A stretch of 64,000 bases of DNA from Nissolia schottii (GCA_003254905.1 QANU01065626.1:1-64000), one strand, 5' to 3'; shown: positions 1-11,938, counted from the stretch's first letter. Notes: a model not told the origin generated them from the letters alone. Program-made: numbers and translations.

Positions 1-149
1 AAGAGTTGTATTGCATCTATTTATTTATGATAAGTTGTCTATAAATATGATAATTGAATAACAAACAAGGACCGCGAATCCTACACAATTTTATATTTAT
101 AAAAATCCATCTCCATACTCATTTTTAATGCGCAAAATGAAGGATATAG
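1..149. other. AT-rich flank, no gene seen
   Basis: Short AT-rich sequence left of the first transposable element. No coding potential or repeat was recognised. Confidence 0.5.
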
Positions 150-158
150 ATTATCATT

Positions 159-2008
159 CTATAAAGAAAAATGTTCCATGTAAACCCATAAACCACACAC
201 CCGTACGTACACATCTCTTTTATACGGTTTTATATGCAATTAATGATAATTATACGTATACCGTATAATTTATACACAACGCGCGCGCCCTAATCCCGAA
301 CTCGTTCTCGTCATCGTCTTCACTCATCGTCTTCAACCTCTCATCCTTGTTCTGTTATGTTTGTCGTCGTCGTCGTCATCGTCATCGTCATCCTCTGTCA
401 TTCTTCCATCCTCTCATCCTCCTATTATCATTATCCATTCTTTGATTATCATTATCATCATCATTTCTTTGATTATCATCTCATCATCGTCATTCAATTT
501 TCTATTATGTTTATCATCATCATCATAGTTTTCATGATTTTTTTATTTGATTTCCATGGAGAGTTTTATTCTTTGACGTCTCTGTGAAATTCTAATGTAC
601 TGAAGCTTCACATGTTCTAATACTCATTCATTACTAGCACACATATGATAGAAAATTGAATGTGCAAACTTTAAATGGGCATAAGTGCAAATATTAAATG
701 GGCGTATGTGCAAACATTATCTACAGGTCACAGGTTTTATCTTTGTTGAGGAAGAGGATATGCATTTTGGCATATGCTCAACCTTTCAACAATTAATACA
801 TAAATATTATAAATATTTTGACACAATTTTTTACATATTGCCATTAATAAACATTAGATGGTGCGATATAAGCATTACGTGTTTGTCACAAATGCATAAA
901 AATGCAAAATTTGATGTATTGTAGAATTGTGCAAACTTTAACTGGGTATATGTGCAAACATTAAATGGGCGTATATGCAAACATTATCCACATGTCACAG
1001 GTTTTGTCTTTGTTAAGGAAGAGGGTGTGCATTTTGGCACATTTTCAACCTTTCAACAATTAATGCATAAATATTATGAATTTTGACACAATTGTTTACA
1101 TATTGCCATGAATAAACATTAGATGGTGTGATATAAGCATTATGTGTTTGTCACAAATGCATAAAAATGCAGAATTTGATGTATTATAGAATTGTGCAAA
1201 CTTTAATAGGCATAAATGCAAACATTAAATGGGCATATGTGCAAACATTATCCACATGTCACATGTTTTGTCTTTGTTGAGGAAGAGGATGTGCATTTTG
1301 GCATATTCTCAACCTTTCAACAATTAATGTATAAATATTACAAAAATTTTGACACAATTTTTACATATTGCCATAAATAAACATTAGATGGTGTAATATA
1401 AGCATTATGTGTTTATCACAAATGCATAAAAATGCAGAATTTGATATATTGTAGAATTGTGCAAACTTTAAATGGGCATATGTGCAAACATTAAATGGGC
1501 GTATGTGCAAACATTATCCACAGGTCACAGGTTTTGTTTAATTACATCACTGTGATTTTACTCAAATAAAAATAAATCTTGACTTTAAAATTAATAAGCA
1601 TAGGTCATATATATCTTGTGCTTTTCCTTCCTCCTGTCAATTATGCTTTAGTTTTTTTTTTTAACTTCTTTCTTTCTTATTTAAAAGATGATAACAAGCA
1701 GCAACATCTTCAATCACTCATCTCTCTAACAAATCCCAGATCTTGCGCATAAGATCGCAGAGAACGACGAGATCGAAGAGAACGACGAGATCGAAGAGAA
1801 CGAAGAGGGTGAAGAGAGCGAAGAGCAATGAACAGTGAAATTTTTCGAGAAAGAGAATGAAGATAAGGAATGTGGGTTCACGCGCATGTTGGTAAGAATG
1901 GGAGAAAGAGTGGATGAAGCAGTTATTTTAGGGGGTCAGTGTATTCTAATACGGGTGTATGCATGGTGTATGAGATATGGGCGTACATATAACATAACTG
2001 TTCTATAA
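159..2008. mobile_element. Non-autonomous MULE-like element, copy A
   Basis: An 1850-bp insertion-like unit flanked by the 9-bp direct repeat ATTATCATT (150-158 and 2009-2017). Its ends are long imperfect inverted repeats. The left end around 170-215 reads ATGTTCCATGTAAACCCATA and later CCCGTACGTACAC. The complement of the right end reads ATGTTATATGTACGCCCATA and later CATACACCCGTA. Subterminal DNA is also inverted: the left has TCGTCATCGTC-type repeats (300-400) and the right has GATCGAAGAGAACGA-type repeats (1740-1830). The middle holds a 265-bp tandem repeat. No transposase frame is visible. Nine-base duplications and long TIRs are typical of Mutator-like elements; the family assignment is inference. 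Related copies lie at 8217-9651 and 21743-22283. Confidence 0.7.
661..1535 (+). repeat. 265-267 bp tandem repeat, 3.3 copies
   Basis: Units begin with TGTGCAAACTTTAA at 661, 928, 1193 and 1458, so the period is 267, 265 and 265 bp. The last unit breaks off after about 78 bp. Each unit contains the lines GTGCAAACATTAAATGGGC, TTATCCACA-GTCACAGGTTTTGT, CAACCTTTCAACAATTAAT and AACATTAGATGGTG. Copies differ by point changes and short indels. The array is inside element A. Confidence 0.85.
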
Positions 2009-2017
2009 ATTATCATT

Positions 2018-3639
2018 GATGTAAGTGCTTGATCGTGCATGTACAAAATAGATCAAGTGTTTTTCATTGAATCTTGCAGGAAATTCAACATAAACACATT
2101 TGCACTCATTAGTCTGGACATGGTAGGGCCAATGAAGAATAAAGAAAAGTGACTACATGCCTTTGGACTCATATCTCAAAAAGAACATGGTTTCAATTTT
2201 TGCTACCAATGTGAGGGACCACTTAAGTGCTCAAAGAAATTAAAGACATGTTCGGACCTTAGTAGGATGACGGATGCCAAACTCCTCTAAGCTTTGGTTA
2301 ATAAAAAAATTTGAATAGACAACACTTATTTAGTATTTATAGATGTGTTATTCTGTTTTCTTTTTTTTGTTTACTCCATTGAATAATTATCTAAAAAAGG
2401 GTATACAGACTACAGAGAGGTAGATCACCCACAAGATCAAATATTATTGATCATAGTACAAGCAGATAACTTCCATTTGTCATTATTATGGATATTGGTG
2501 TTCTAATATTAAGTGTTGAAGATCTAGAGAATAAATTCTATGAATATAATTGTGGTGGCTGCCCCTATGTGAGTTAAGAGAATCAGTATGTGTATGGTTG
2601 GAAGAGCAAATGCTTCAATAACCTATCATGCATGGCCAGTACTCAAGTGTTAGCAGCAGGCTGAAGCCAAATCCAACTACTATCAATTGGATGGTAAAAG
2701 CTTTGCCTATCCATTTTGCTGCAAAGTCATTTCATCCAAGCCAAACCAATGAGGTGGCCAAACGTACTTATATACGCATTAAAAGGAGACAATGAGTACC
2801 AGTACTTATTTATGTGTAAGACATCTTGTTGATGCATACATATTTATCATTAGTTAAGATCTCTTTGAGGTGTGAACTATATTATTATCTCATTCAATGA
2901 TAAATATGTGTAAGTCAACTTAAAATCTCACTAAATGAGAACGAATACCACAACTCATCAGTCAATCACATATTATGTCGTAGTCTTAGATATTTTAGTT
3001 GGACACCAGAGAGAGAAAGCCTGTTAAGTGGGCTAAGCTGTTGTCCTTGCACACTGTGTTAGGCAAGGCTAGTGGTTTCAATTTTTTTAGGATTAATTTT
3101 GAATACAAATGTTATGGCTGCAATTTCATCATGATGTTTCCTCATTTATTAGGGAAAATGTTGTGCCTTGTGCTTTCAACAACCGCACCAGCCAAATTAA
3201 AATTAGAATGCACACATCTGCACTAGCCCCTTTAAACTTTTTAAAGCTCTCTATATGCCTTGAAGAGCTGTCCCAATTACTGTAATCATATGAAGACAAT
3301 ATAGAATTTCCTGAAACTGTGAACCTATATGGATAAAAAAAATTGCAAAATTTTCAGTTTCACTACTACGATGTCATGCAGGAGAAGGGAGTCAATGTAA
3401 ATTTATATGTGGTAAATATGATCGGTGATTAAAAAAATGACATTCCAACTTTAGATTGAGCAATTTACATATTGCTTGTCTAGGTAAAAATCTTGGAAGG
3501 CAAAAATAAAGGCCGTGCCGTTAATAGAAAGGGTTAGAGAAGGACCACAGCTACCAGTCTTTAACCAGATGTGCTGCATAGCCCTCTTTTGTCAATTCAA
3601 GGAATCTAAGATGATGCCCATGAAGCTAGAGATTTTGGA
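2018..3639. other. Intergenic, no gene supported
   Basis: About 1.6 kb with no frame longer than 75 codons and no recognised family. The open frame at 2999-3226 has no recognisable motif and was not called. Confidence 0.5.
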
Positions 3640-3740
3640 AGTTGTGATTACACCAATACTAATGCGTCGAATCTCATTAGAATTTCGTAGTTAAACGTGC
3701 TTCGGCAACCCTAATACTAAGATGAGTGATCATGTCCTAC
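3640..3740 (+). pseudogene. Decayed 5S rRNA-derived sequence
   Basis: The stretch follows the plant 5S rRNA gene almost end to end. GTTGTGATTACACCAATACT corresponds to the 5S start (GCGATCATACCAGCACT). AATCTCATTAGAATTTCGTA corresponds to ATCCCATCAGAACTCCGCA. GTTAAACGTGCTTCGGC corresponds to GTTAAGCGTGCTTGGGC. AATACTAAGATGAGTGAT corresponds to AGTACTAGGATGGGTGAC. Most differences are C-to-T or G-to-A, as expected of old methylated DNA. The last about 20 nt of 5S are not recognisable. It may be a lone 5S pseudogene or a remnant of a Cassandra-type TRIM, whose LTRs carry 5S sequence. It is not a working gene. Confidence 0.7.
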
Positions 3741-5481
3741 CTCATTTAGTGATATTTTTCTTTTTTAGTGATATATCAGTGACTTAACTAATATCTTCAA
3801 TTAAAAATATATAATTCTCCATGTGCCAAAATATTACTTGTAAATTTATGTACAAATAATAATAGTCATTTACATTAATAATTTGGACACCATTAGGCAT
3901 AAAATATGTGAGACCACATTTCGACGGTGAAGGCCAAGACACCATGATATGAGCTGAAGTTTCTATATTTTATTGCAAAGACCAAACATTTCGGGTTATT
4001 TAATGTTAATAGTGTTTACATGCGATGTTCGCTTTGACAACTTGAATAACATGTCTTCAACTTAGCTGGACAGACACATCAAGCTGCTCTCCTACAATGT
4101 TTGACACCGACCTACACAGTCTTCAACTGCTACTTTTAAAATTCATCAAATTTCCTTTTGTCCCTGGCTCCCTGCCAAGGTGCGGGTTGTTGTTGATTGA
4201 ACTAGTAGCATTTCATGTGAGGCCAACAGAAATATGATAATTTCAACAATAGAATGATATATTCGACCCAAGAATAAAAAACAATAATCATGTACAAAAT
4301 CGGTTATCAAGGTTCACATGACTAAAACGTGAACGATAAAAGCCAAATTGCCCATAAAAGCAGAGTTGAACATAAAGTACTTGAACGTGATCTCTTTTCC
4401 TTAGACAACTACAAGGCACTTTTTTCCCCCTGTAGTAAGGAGGACCATTGGCTCACTATGTAATCTCCATGTTGCGTGTAGCTCTAATGTAGAATCTTTA
4501 CGAGCTTTGCAGTAGCGGAAGTCTTTAAATCTAAAATTATTATAAATACCTTTTTCAATAGGATATAAAAACAACAACAAAATCGGTTGTTGAGATTATG
4601 TCATGCTAACGACTATGGTTTGTTCATTGATGATAACTAGAATAATATTGTAATTCTATTGCTCATGAGACTGCAGCCACGGTTTCATTTCCTAAAAATT
4701 CTAGCGCTAGAGTTCCTTATCAATTTCTAAATTTAAACAAGGAAATTTAACTCTTCCATCCATTTCCTTGCAAACCAAAAATGTTCGAGAGAAATATGCC
4801 AAGCGTGCATGCAAAATGTGATACAGCAAACCGAATTCCATCAATTCTAAAAAAACTAAGTCATAATCTCAGCCTTTAAAAATATTTTGTTCAATAGTAT
4901 TTCTTTGAAGACATCATTGTTAGATGACGAAGGAAGGGGGCAACACATCCGAATTGCATAATTTCGGCGTAACAGAACCAAGCTAAAAACACGACCAGAG
5001 AGATTGCATCACTGGATTAACTTTAACATGAAACCTGACAATACTAAACATGCATTCAAATCTCTCTGACTTTGGATCATATGCCGCGAAAAATGGAAAA
5101 ACAGTTCAATCAAATGGTTCATTCTGATTAGTATAATTAAACTTCTTAATTCACTTGAAAAAGTAAGTTCCATTGCTGTCAATTCCCGTTCTAAGTCCCC
5201 TTTTAAAGGTACCAGTTAGCACATTGCATAACAAAATGACAGATACAGCAAGTATTTTTCACCTGTAAAGGAGCCTGCACTTACTAACTGCATAACAAGT
5301 AAGCTTATGACAAAATATTACTCTCATCATCATCATTATACCATCCTAAAAATGGTCACGTATTTCTTTTCTTTTTTATCATTCAATAGACAATCTACAT
5401 CTAATATCTGAACCGGTGCCAGCCACCAAAATTTCCGTAGTCCATGGTACCCGTTTGACGGAGCATCAATACAAATCAATT
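3741..5481. other. Intergenic and SDF2 3' flank
   Basis: AT-rich sequence with no supported gene. The part nearest 5482 should include the 3' untranslated region of the minus-strand SDF2 gene; its end was not located. Confidence 0.45.
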
Positions 5482-7608
5482 TCATTTGCTACCAGTAACT
5501 GGAAGGTAGACGCCTTCAGCTGCCAACCAGACATTGTCAGCTCGCTTTTCACGAACACCACAAACCTAGTAAAATCAAGTACATGAATAAGTTGATAACC
5601 TAGCTCAAACATTTTTAGTTGCATGTAACAGAAAATGAGCCAACCCACTTAATGGGGAAGGCCTTTGTTATGGTACAAAAATGAAATAGCCATATAACTA
5701 TAAAAATGGACCACAATTGCCACCACCCACCACCACTACTCCATGTACTTTACAAGTTAAAGCTAGAGCTAAAGTGCCTGTGATCGACCAAAGCAACTAA
5801 CATAAAGGGGTATATTATTAAGGGTATAACGAACAGAAAGCAGTAAGATAAGTATCCAAAAATAATAAAAATATTATTAGTACCACTGTAATTCAATAAA
5901 CTATTTATTAAAGGTGAATATGACATTTCCATATTCTAGGTCCTTTCTTACCTCTTGCTGACCTCCAGCAATCCGAGAGTATTTCTTATCATGACTATGT
6001 AGATAGCCCCCAGTGTCCACGTGTTGAAGCCTAATCCTCTGATCTTGCTTCCAAGTCTTCCCACTTCCCTCTATGAAAAGCCTGATTGAAAATAAAACCA
6101 ATATAAAGCGCTTTGCCGAAGAATATTGAGATGTAATCATGCAAATATCATCACAAAAAGTTCTATCATTGCTTACCTCCAATAGTCTCCGGTGTCAGAA
6201 TCAGACTCTCCTCCAAAGCAACTCACCTATTTTCAATTCAAATTGACCAACTCAAATATCAAAATGTCATGATGAGTCTAAAAGGACCAAAAAAGCAATT
6301 AATTTTGGGAAAATACCAATTGCAATGTTCTGGTCAGATTAAGAGATTAAAAATTAAATAGATTAAAGCTTGCTACTAGATAGTGATCAGTGAGGCAGGT
6401 GAGGCACAAAAAATGTGCATCAACTAAATGTCTGATAACAAAAACCTTAAGCATCTTTATATGATACTATATCATTCAGCACTTATTTAAAATGTCAAAT
6501 AGAACCCTAATGGGAAACCATTGGGGAAGAAAAACAGTGGTCCTGGGGCATAAATAAGGGTCGTAATCCATATAGATTATGGCAGAGTTCAATTGATGGA
6601 GATTAAGAATAAATCCAACCTGAGATCCTAACAAGCACAAGAGAAACCAAAACACACACACAAAAATGCAAAGGAGGCGCATCAATAAGAATATAATATT
6701 TCAACTGCATTGGACTTATAAAGTTATAAATAAATAATCATACATTGAATGACGCAAATATAACACAGAACAACATTAACCTATTCAAGAGGCCTGGATG
6801 CATTGCTGAAATCACCAACAAATCCTACAGCAGATGGTAATAACAACAAATATAAAAAAGAAAAGGGAAAGAATGCACTTACCTCGAGATTGCCGGATAT
6901 TGGGGATGCATGCAAATGGCTGTGCAGCCACTTCCTTGTCCTCATGTGCTGCAATCTAATGATTGTTCCACTTTTAATGGCGTCACCTTGTTTAGCAGAC
7001 GTTCCAGGCTCAGGTCTAACAATCTGCAAAAGAATGCACATGTCTCAGGTCAATACCAAATGCCAAATAGCTTCCAAGTCTATCAAATCCTAACTCACTC
7101 AAACACAAGCCCCAATGAACCACTGCTTGTTATTTACATCAACGAAGTATTTTGTTCACAGAAAACTAATTGATTAAGAGCCATGAATAGAAAGGCACAT
7201 ACCCAGTAACTATTGGAATCGTCGACATTGGGAAAACCAGTAACTGATTGTTGCCCACTGCCAGAACCGTACGGCACCTCGTGAGAATGCAACCGAAACT
7301 TGGTCTTCTCGTGCATAAGCTTCAACACGGACCCGTAAGTTATCTGCACCTACACGATCACCAGATCAAGCAGCGACCAGCTCATTAGCTCACGGGAAAT
7401 TGAAATCAATTGAGATCCCTAACCCTAACTGCAACTCACAATCCACGAAAACAACGAAACGGAAAAAAAAATTGAAAATAGAAAAAGGAAATGGAACCTC
7501 AACGCCTTCGGAGGAGGCAGCGGAGGCGGATGCGGAGGAAGAAGGAACGACTTCAGAGTCGAGGGTGAGGAAGAGGAAGAGAGCGAGGGCGAAGAATCCG
7601 AGAGCCAT
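5482..7608 (-). CDS. SDF2: SDF2-like protein, three MIR domains, 6 exons
   Basis: Stromal cell-derived factor 2-like protein. Plant SDF2 works in the ER lumen with ERdj3B and BiP in quality control, including maturation of cell-surface immune receptors (known for Arabidopsis). Coding exons in transcript order: 7608-7498, 7343-7203, 7023-6883, 6226-6177, 6081-5952, 5565-5482. All junctions are GT/AG and phases close, giving 218 aa, the length of Arabidopsis SDF2. Residues 1-24 (MALGFFALALFLFLTL...) form a signal peptide. Three MIR repeats follow, each with an LHSH motif (RLHSHEVPYGSGSGQQSV, WLHSHLHASPISGNLE, YLHSHDKKYSRIAGGQQE). It ends LPVTGSK with no HDEL signal, so retention probably depends on partners. 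The start at 7608 was chosen because it gives the signal peptide and family length. The frame stays open 87 codons further upstream. Confidence 0.95.
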
Positions 7609-7990
7609 GAGGAAGAGCAATGCGATGAACCAGTTCTTCTGCCAGATCGGCAAATCAGACTCCGGTTGAGTACCCGATTCCCTGTACACGATACGGGTCG
7701 ACCCGGCTGGTGCCTGCGATGTTGAAGATGAAGAAGAAGACGGTTTTCTTCGAGACAAGCCCTGAGCCTGGGAGCTTGAGGAAGCCACGGTTCGACCCGA
7801 GTAACTATCCAGATCGAAACAAATACAAACACAGCATTCAAGCCTTTGACGTTGAAGCCTCTTCTTCACATAAAATGGACACTAGTGCCTTTGTTTTTGC
7901 ATTTTTCAAATGATAACCCCTTCTTACACGGTGCTCTAACCAGTCTTCTACGCTGGGATCTTGGAGACACGTTTCGTGACACATATTGGA

Positions 7991-8009
7991 CCAATAAATA
8001 TCGAACACG
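7991..8009 (+). promoter_or_regulatory. ER-stress response element (ERSE), copy 1
   Basis: CCAAT at 7991-7995, ten bases, then CACG at 8006-8009. This matches the relaxed CCAAT-N10-CACG form of ERSE, bound in plants by NF-Y with bZIP28/bZIP60. The base before CACG is A, so it is not the full CCACG form. It lies about 400 bp upstream of the SDF2 start, opposite to the gene's direction. CCAAT is preceded by ATTGG, which makes ATTGGACCAAT. Confidence 0.6.
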
Positions 8010-8023
8010 CGGCTATGTATTGA

Positions 8024-8042
8024 CGTGGAAACCTATTATTGG
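8024..8042 (-). promoter_or_regulatory. ER-stress response element (ERSE-I), copy 2
   Basis: On the gene's own strand the sequence is CCAAT, nine bases, CCACG, which is the full ERSE-I consensus. Read on the plus strand it is CGTGG-N9-ATTGG at 8024-8042. The plus-strand TGACGTGG at 8021-8028 also matches the UPRE/bZIP core and overlaps it. This is the expected control of an unfolded-protein-response target, about 420 bp upstream of the SDF2 ATG. Confidence 0.7.
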
Positions 8043-8216
8043 TGGAAAGTGTCTGGGGAAAAGAGAGATAAACAGTTCTTTTAGGCCTGATGCATGACTT
8101 TCGAGTCCCGTTTAAGGGCCTGGCGGGAGGAAAGACCTTTGTGAGTCTACGGCCATGCGATTTGGGCCGGCCCAAGGATCAACGACAATGCTTCTCCAAC
8201 CAGCCAATTTTATTTA

Positions 8217-9651
8217 GAGTAGTGTTGGGTATACATATTATTTTCATCCACCATACATACACCTTTTATTAAATACATTTGAGTCCATTACAAATCCTCA
8301 ATAGATCCCCACTCCGCACACGTGCACATGTGATTGACGCTTCTCATTTTTTATTCTAGTGCACAAACTTTAATAATTAATTGCACAAACGTTAACAGTA
8401 TCAAAAACACATATTATATTATGAACAATTTCAGTGCACAAACTTATGAAACAATAATGTACAACAATTAACAACATGAGTGCATGAACATTAACAGTAT
8501 GAAAAACACTTTTATATTGTGAACAAGTTCAATGTACAAATATTAGCAATCAAGTTGCACAAACATTAGCAACATGAAAAACATTACATAGCAATAGCAA
8601 AACAAAATCAAATTGTTTTATTGAGAAATCTAAGTCATAAGGATGACATTATTAACTTATGGCCATGTTTAAAATAACATAAATAACATAATCATAGTTT
8701 CAACTATTTTTTCAATTGAACATGTCAAGCATCTTACGAAGAACAATTAACCCACCTTTTAACATAACAAAACAAAGTAGCATACGTTTAGCTTCAACTT
8801 CACTGCACACACATTAACAATGTAGGTGCACAAACATTATCAACGCACACAAACATTAACAATATGAAAAACACATATTATACTATGAATAATTTCAATG
8901 CACAAACTTTAATAACATAAGTGCACATACATAAATAACACGTGAGCACAAACATTAACAAGAAAAACACATTATGCTATCAATAATTTCGATGCACTAA
9001 CTTTATCAATGTAGGTGCACAAACATTAACAACATTAGTGCACAAACATTAATAACATGAAAAACACATATTATATTTTGAACAATTTTAGTGCACAAAC
9101 TTTAACGACATAGGTGCACAAACATTAATAACACAAGTGCACAAACATTAACATGTAAAATACATTATACTGTGAATAATTTGAATGTAAAAACTTTAAC
9201 AATATATGTACACAAACATTAACAACACAAGTGCATAAACATTAACAACACAAAAACACATATTATGAAATAGCCAACATTTTGTAACACGTAATAGTCC
9301 ACTAAGGCATTTGTAAACAATTGTTAAATATAAACCGTATCCATTCCCAAAAAAGTCAACATTTTATCATATTAATTTTATTTTAATCAACTTTCAAATA
9401 ATAAGAGGATGATGAAGAGGATGACAAGTGTGAATGAAGATGAATAATATAAAAAAAAAGTTTCAGGAGGTGATAGGACGAGAATGAGAGTAGGAGGAGG
9501 ACGATGATGATGAAAAACAAGATCAGGGCTGGACACATGTTGTTTATAAATTTAGAAAGTATACAGAATACATATTCTAATAATTAATTATGTATATTGT
9601 AGAGGTGGATATACGACGTGACATAAAATATGTGTACATGGATTATTTTGG
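8217..9651. mobile_element. Non-autonomous MULE-like element, copy B
   Basis: A 1435-bp unit flanked by the 9-bp direct repeat TTTTATTTA (8208-8216 and 9652-9660). The left end GTATACATATTATTTTCATC and following CACCATACATACACC align without length change to the complement of the right end, TGTACACATATTTTATGTCA and following CGTATATCCACC. The interior (8350-9260) is an array of GTGCACAAACATTAACAACA-like monomers spaced by ATGAAAAACACATATTAT. A GA-rich subterminal block lies at 9410-9530. No transposase is present. The duplication is AT-only, so alone it is weak; the aligned TIRs and kinship to copies A and C make the call. Confidence 0.65.
8355..9260 (+). repeat. TGCACAAACATTA minisatellite-like array
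   Basis: Roughly twenty monomers resembling (G)TGCACAAACATTAACAACAT, alternating with GAAAAACACATATTAT, at irregular spacing. The same motif appears in element C and, as GTGCAAACATTA, in element A, always in the plus orientation. Confidence 0.75.
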
Positions 9652-9660
9652 TTTTATTTA

Positions 9661-11181
9661 TTGTTGTTAGTAAACTATTCTTTTTGACCATAAAAATACA
9701 CTTCTCTCGAATTCTGAAAGCATTTTTCATCATGATGTGACTATCAACCATGAAGCTTTTCAAGCTTATATTTGTCATGATTTTGATTTTAATGTTTGTT
9801 TATTATACATATACATATTAGTCATTTGATCATCATAATGTGACTTTTAAGCTTTTATGAACGATGAGGCTCATATATGTTTTTTTTAAAAAAAAAAAAA
9901 AAAATTAAGCTTTTCTTGGCGTCCATTGTTGCAGTAAAGTCAAAATAGTTTGATTAGATTGAATATTTGTAAGCGACAACTAGTGCTTCAGGTTGTAGCT
10001 AATTCATTTACACAAACCTAAAATATCGCATGAACAGTTACATATCTAAATTTCGATTTTGATTATTCTCTCCGTCGATTGTTAAATGCCATTTTTTTAA
10101 CTTCTAAATATATTATTAACATAATATATTTAGTGCAAATTACATTTACATGTATTGAGTTAATAATATATCTAAAAGTTGACATTTAATAATAATTGAA
10201 GAGAGCATGAAATAATTATTTAACTGTATACAAATAAAATAGATTGTCTAACACAAACCATCAATTAAAGCACAACAATCACACATGTCAGGAAATCAAA
10301 GCACAAGCATGGAGCTTGCCCAAGTCTATCAAATAGCGGGCCAACCACATAGCACTCAGATCTACACCATGATATACAGATGAACCCACAATTACGATTG
10401 AAGTAGGCACAACAACTATAGAGTATAACTAAGTTGCTAAAATTAAAAGCCTAATATCTCATAACATGTGCAATCAACAACAAACAAACAATGGAAAGTC
10501 TAAACCAATAATCATTATCAAAGGCTTTTGATTTGTACCAGAATTAACATCCGATTTAATTCCTGAATTTTATTCATGTGTCTAAATTGGTTTATCAACT
10601 TAAAAAAATTATAGATTAATCTCTATGTCATGTTCCAAGAGGAAAGAGTTAAACTAGTTAGGAACTATTTACGATAATACTATGAATATTTAAGGACTAT
10701 TTAAGATAATAGAATCCAACATTTACAAAATTTAATAATTAATCTGTCACTTTTTTAAATTAAAAAATCACGTAAAAAAATGTATAAATTTCAATGATTG
10801 AATAAAATATTAATCAAAAGTTATGTTATACTAAAGTATCATTATTTTGCGAATACATAAGCTAGCCTAACATTTCATTTTACAATCCAAAAACCGCCAC
10901 ATACGCTAGCCTAACATTCCTAACATTTCATTTTGCAATGTACTGCTTTAATTTATTTTTTGTTGTACATACTACTTTGAACTATTCTCCAATGATATTA
11001 TTTTGGACTAATATAGGCCATGGTACCCACGAACTAGATAATTTTCATGGACATTGTGATGTCCTACTACTTCTACCAAACATTATTAAGCCATTAACTA
11101 GTAAACCATTAATTTGCATGACAAAAAGAAAATGATTTGAATTTTTTGTTTGAAAATAATAAAATTATAAAACCTTCCCAT
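9661..11181. other. Intergenic, AT-rich
   Basis: No supported gene. It contains a poly(A)/poly(T) tract near 9881-9905 and a short direct repeat of GCTAGCCTAACATTTCATTTT (10861 and about 10904, the second interrupted). The 65-codon frames near 10938-11331 show no family features. Confidence 0.5.
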
Positions 11182-11189
11182 CTAAGAGG

Positions 11190-11915
11190 TAGGGGTGCAC
11201 ACTGGTCGGGTCGGGTAGGACCCGCCCGTGTCACAGACCCGACCTGCCCTTCGGCGGACCGGTCGGATCGGGTAAAAATGCAATTTTTTTATGGGTACCC
11301 GCCAGACCCGCCACCCGCACGGGTCGGGTAAGTTTTGGCGGGTCGGCGAGTGACCTGCCCTCTTTTTTTTTTCTTTCTAAAAAACTGTTTTTTCTTACAC
11401 TATCACAGCCCAGAAACCCTAAACACTATTAGCCCACAACCCACTACCACAGCCCACAGCCCACTACCACTACCACACAGCCCACCCCCCCCACACACAC
11501 AGTCACACACACACAGAGCAAACAGAAAACTAGGGTTAAATTAGGGGTCGCGGGATGGCTGCGGGGGAGGTCGCGGGGTCGTGGGGGAGGTCGCGGGGNN
11601 NNNNNNNNNNNNNNNNNNNNNNNNNNNNNNNNNNNNNNNNNNNNNNNNNNNNNNNNNNNNNNNNNNNNNNNNCGCGAGGTCGTGGGGGAGGTCGCGGGGG
11701 GGTCGTGGGGTGAGACAGAGAGTGAAAGAGACAGACTGTGAGAGGGGAAGAAGCAGGTACTGTTATGCATATGCGGGTGGCGGGTAGGGTCGGGTTTAGG
11801 ATTTTGAATCCGAGACTCGACTTGTTTAATTACGCGAATCGTTCGGGTCTGACCGGCCGACCCGCCAAATCTAACCCGTCTGGATCGGATTGGATACGAC
11901 CCATGTTCACCCCTA
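11190..11915. mobile_element. Non-autonomous hAT-like element (TAGGGGTG ends)
   Basis: The element starts TAGGGGTGCACACTGGTCGG and ends with CATGTTCACCCCTA, so its termini are inverted. The 8-bp direct repeat CTAAGAGG flanks it exactly (11182-11189 and 11916-11923). Eight-base duplications are typical of hAT elements. The interior is GC-rich, with GGGTCGGGT/ACCCGACC stretches near both ends, a CCACTACCACAGCCCA-type repeat, and a GTCGTGGGGGAGG repeat that contains the assembly gap. No transposase is visible. It shares its ends with the element at 43665-44242. Confidence 0.8.
11599..11672. other. Assembly gap (74 N)
   Basis: A run of N inside a GTCGCGGGG/GTCGTGGGGGAGG repeat in the hAT-like element. 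Sequence and true length are unknown. Confidence 0.95.
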
Positions 11916-11938
11916 CTAAGAGGGGAAAAACGTTAAAA

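Larger units (their letters stand above)
7609..8207 (-). promoter_or_regulatory. SDF2 5' UTR and promoter region
   Basis: Six hundred bases upstream of the SDF2 start. They contain two ER-stress elements (described separately) and a GGGCCGGCCC palindrome near 8164-8173 that includes TGGGCC-type site II motifs common in housekeeping plant promoters. The transcription start is not marked by a clear TATA box. Confidence 0.55.

Noticed and set aside
357..587. 76-codon open frame rich in Val, Ile, His and Phe
   Set aside because: It is the translation of GTC/ATC/TTATC simple repeats inside the subterminal part of element A.
3640..3740. Functional 5S rRNA gene
   Set aside because: Many substitutions, the 3' end is missing and there is no tandem array.
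7390..7869. A separate 159-aa membrane protein on the minus strand
   Set aside because: Its C-terminal half is SDF2 exon 1 read through the first intron; the signal peptide and length match SDF2 better.
8355..9260. CRISPR-like array
   Set aside because: Repeats are degenerate and irregularly spaced with no distinct spacers, in a eukaryotic transposon.
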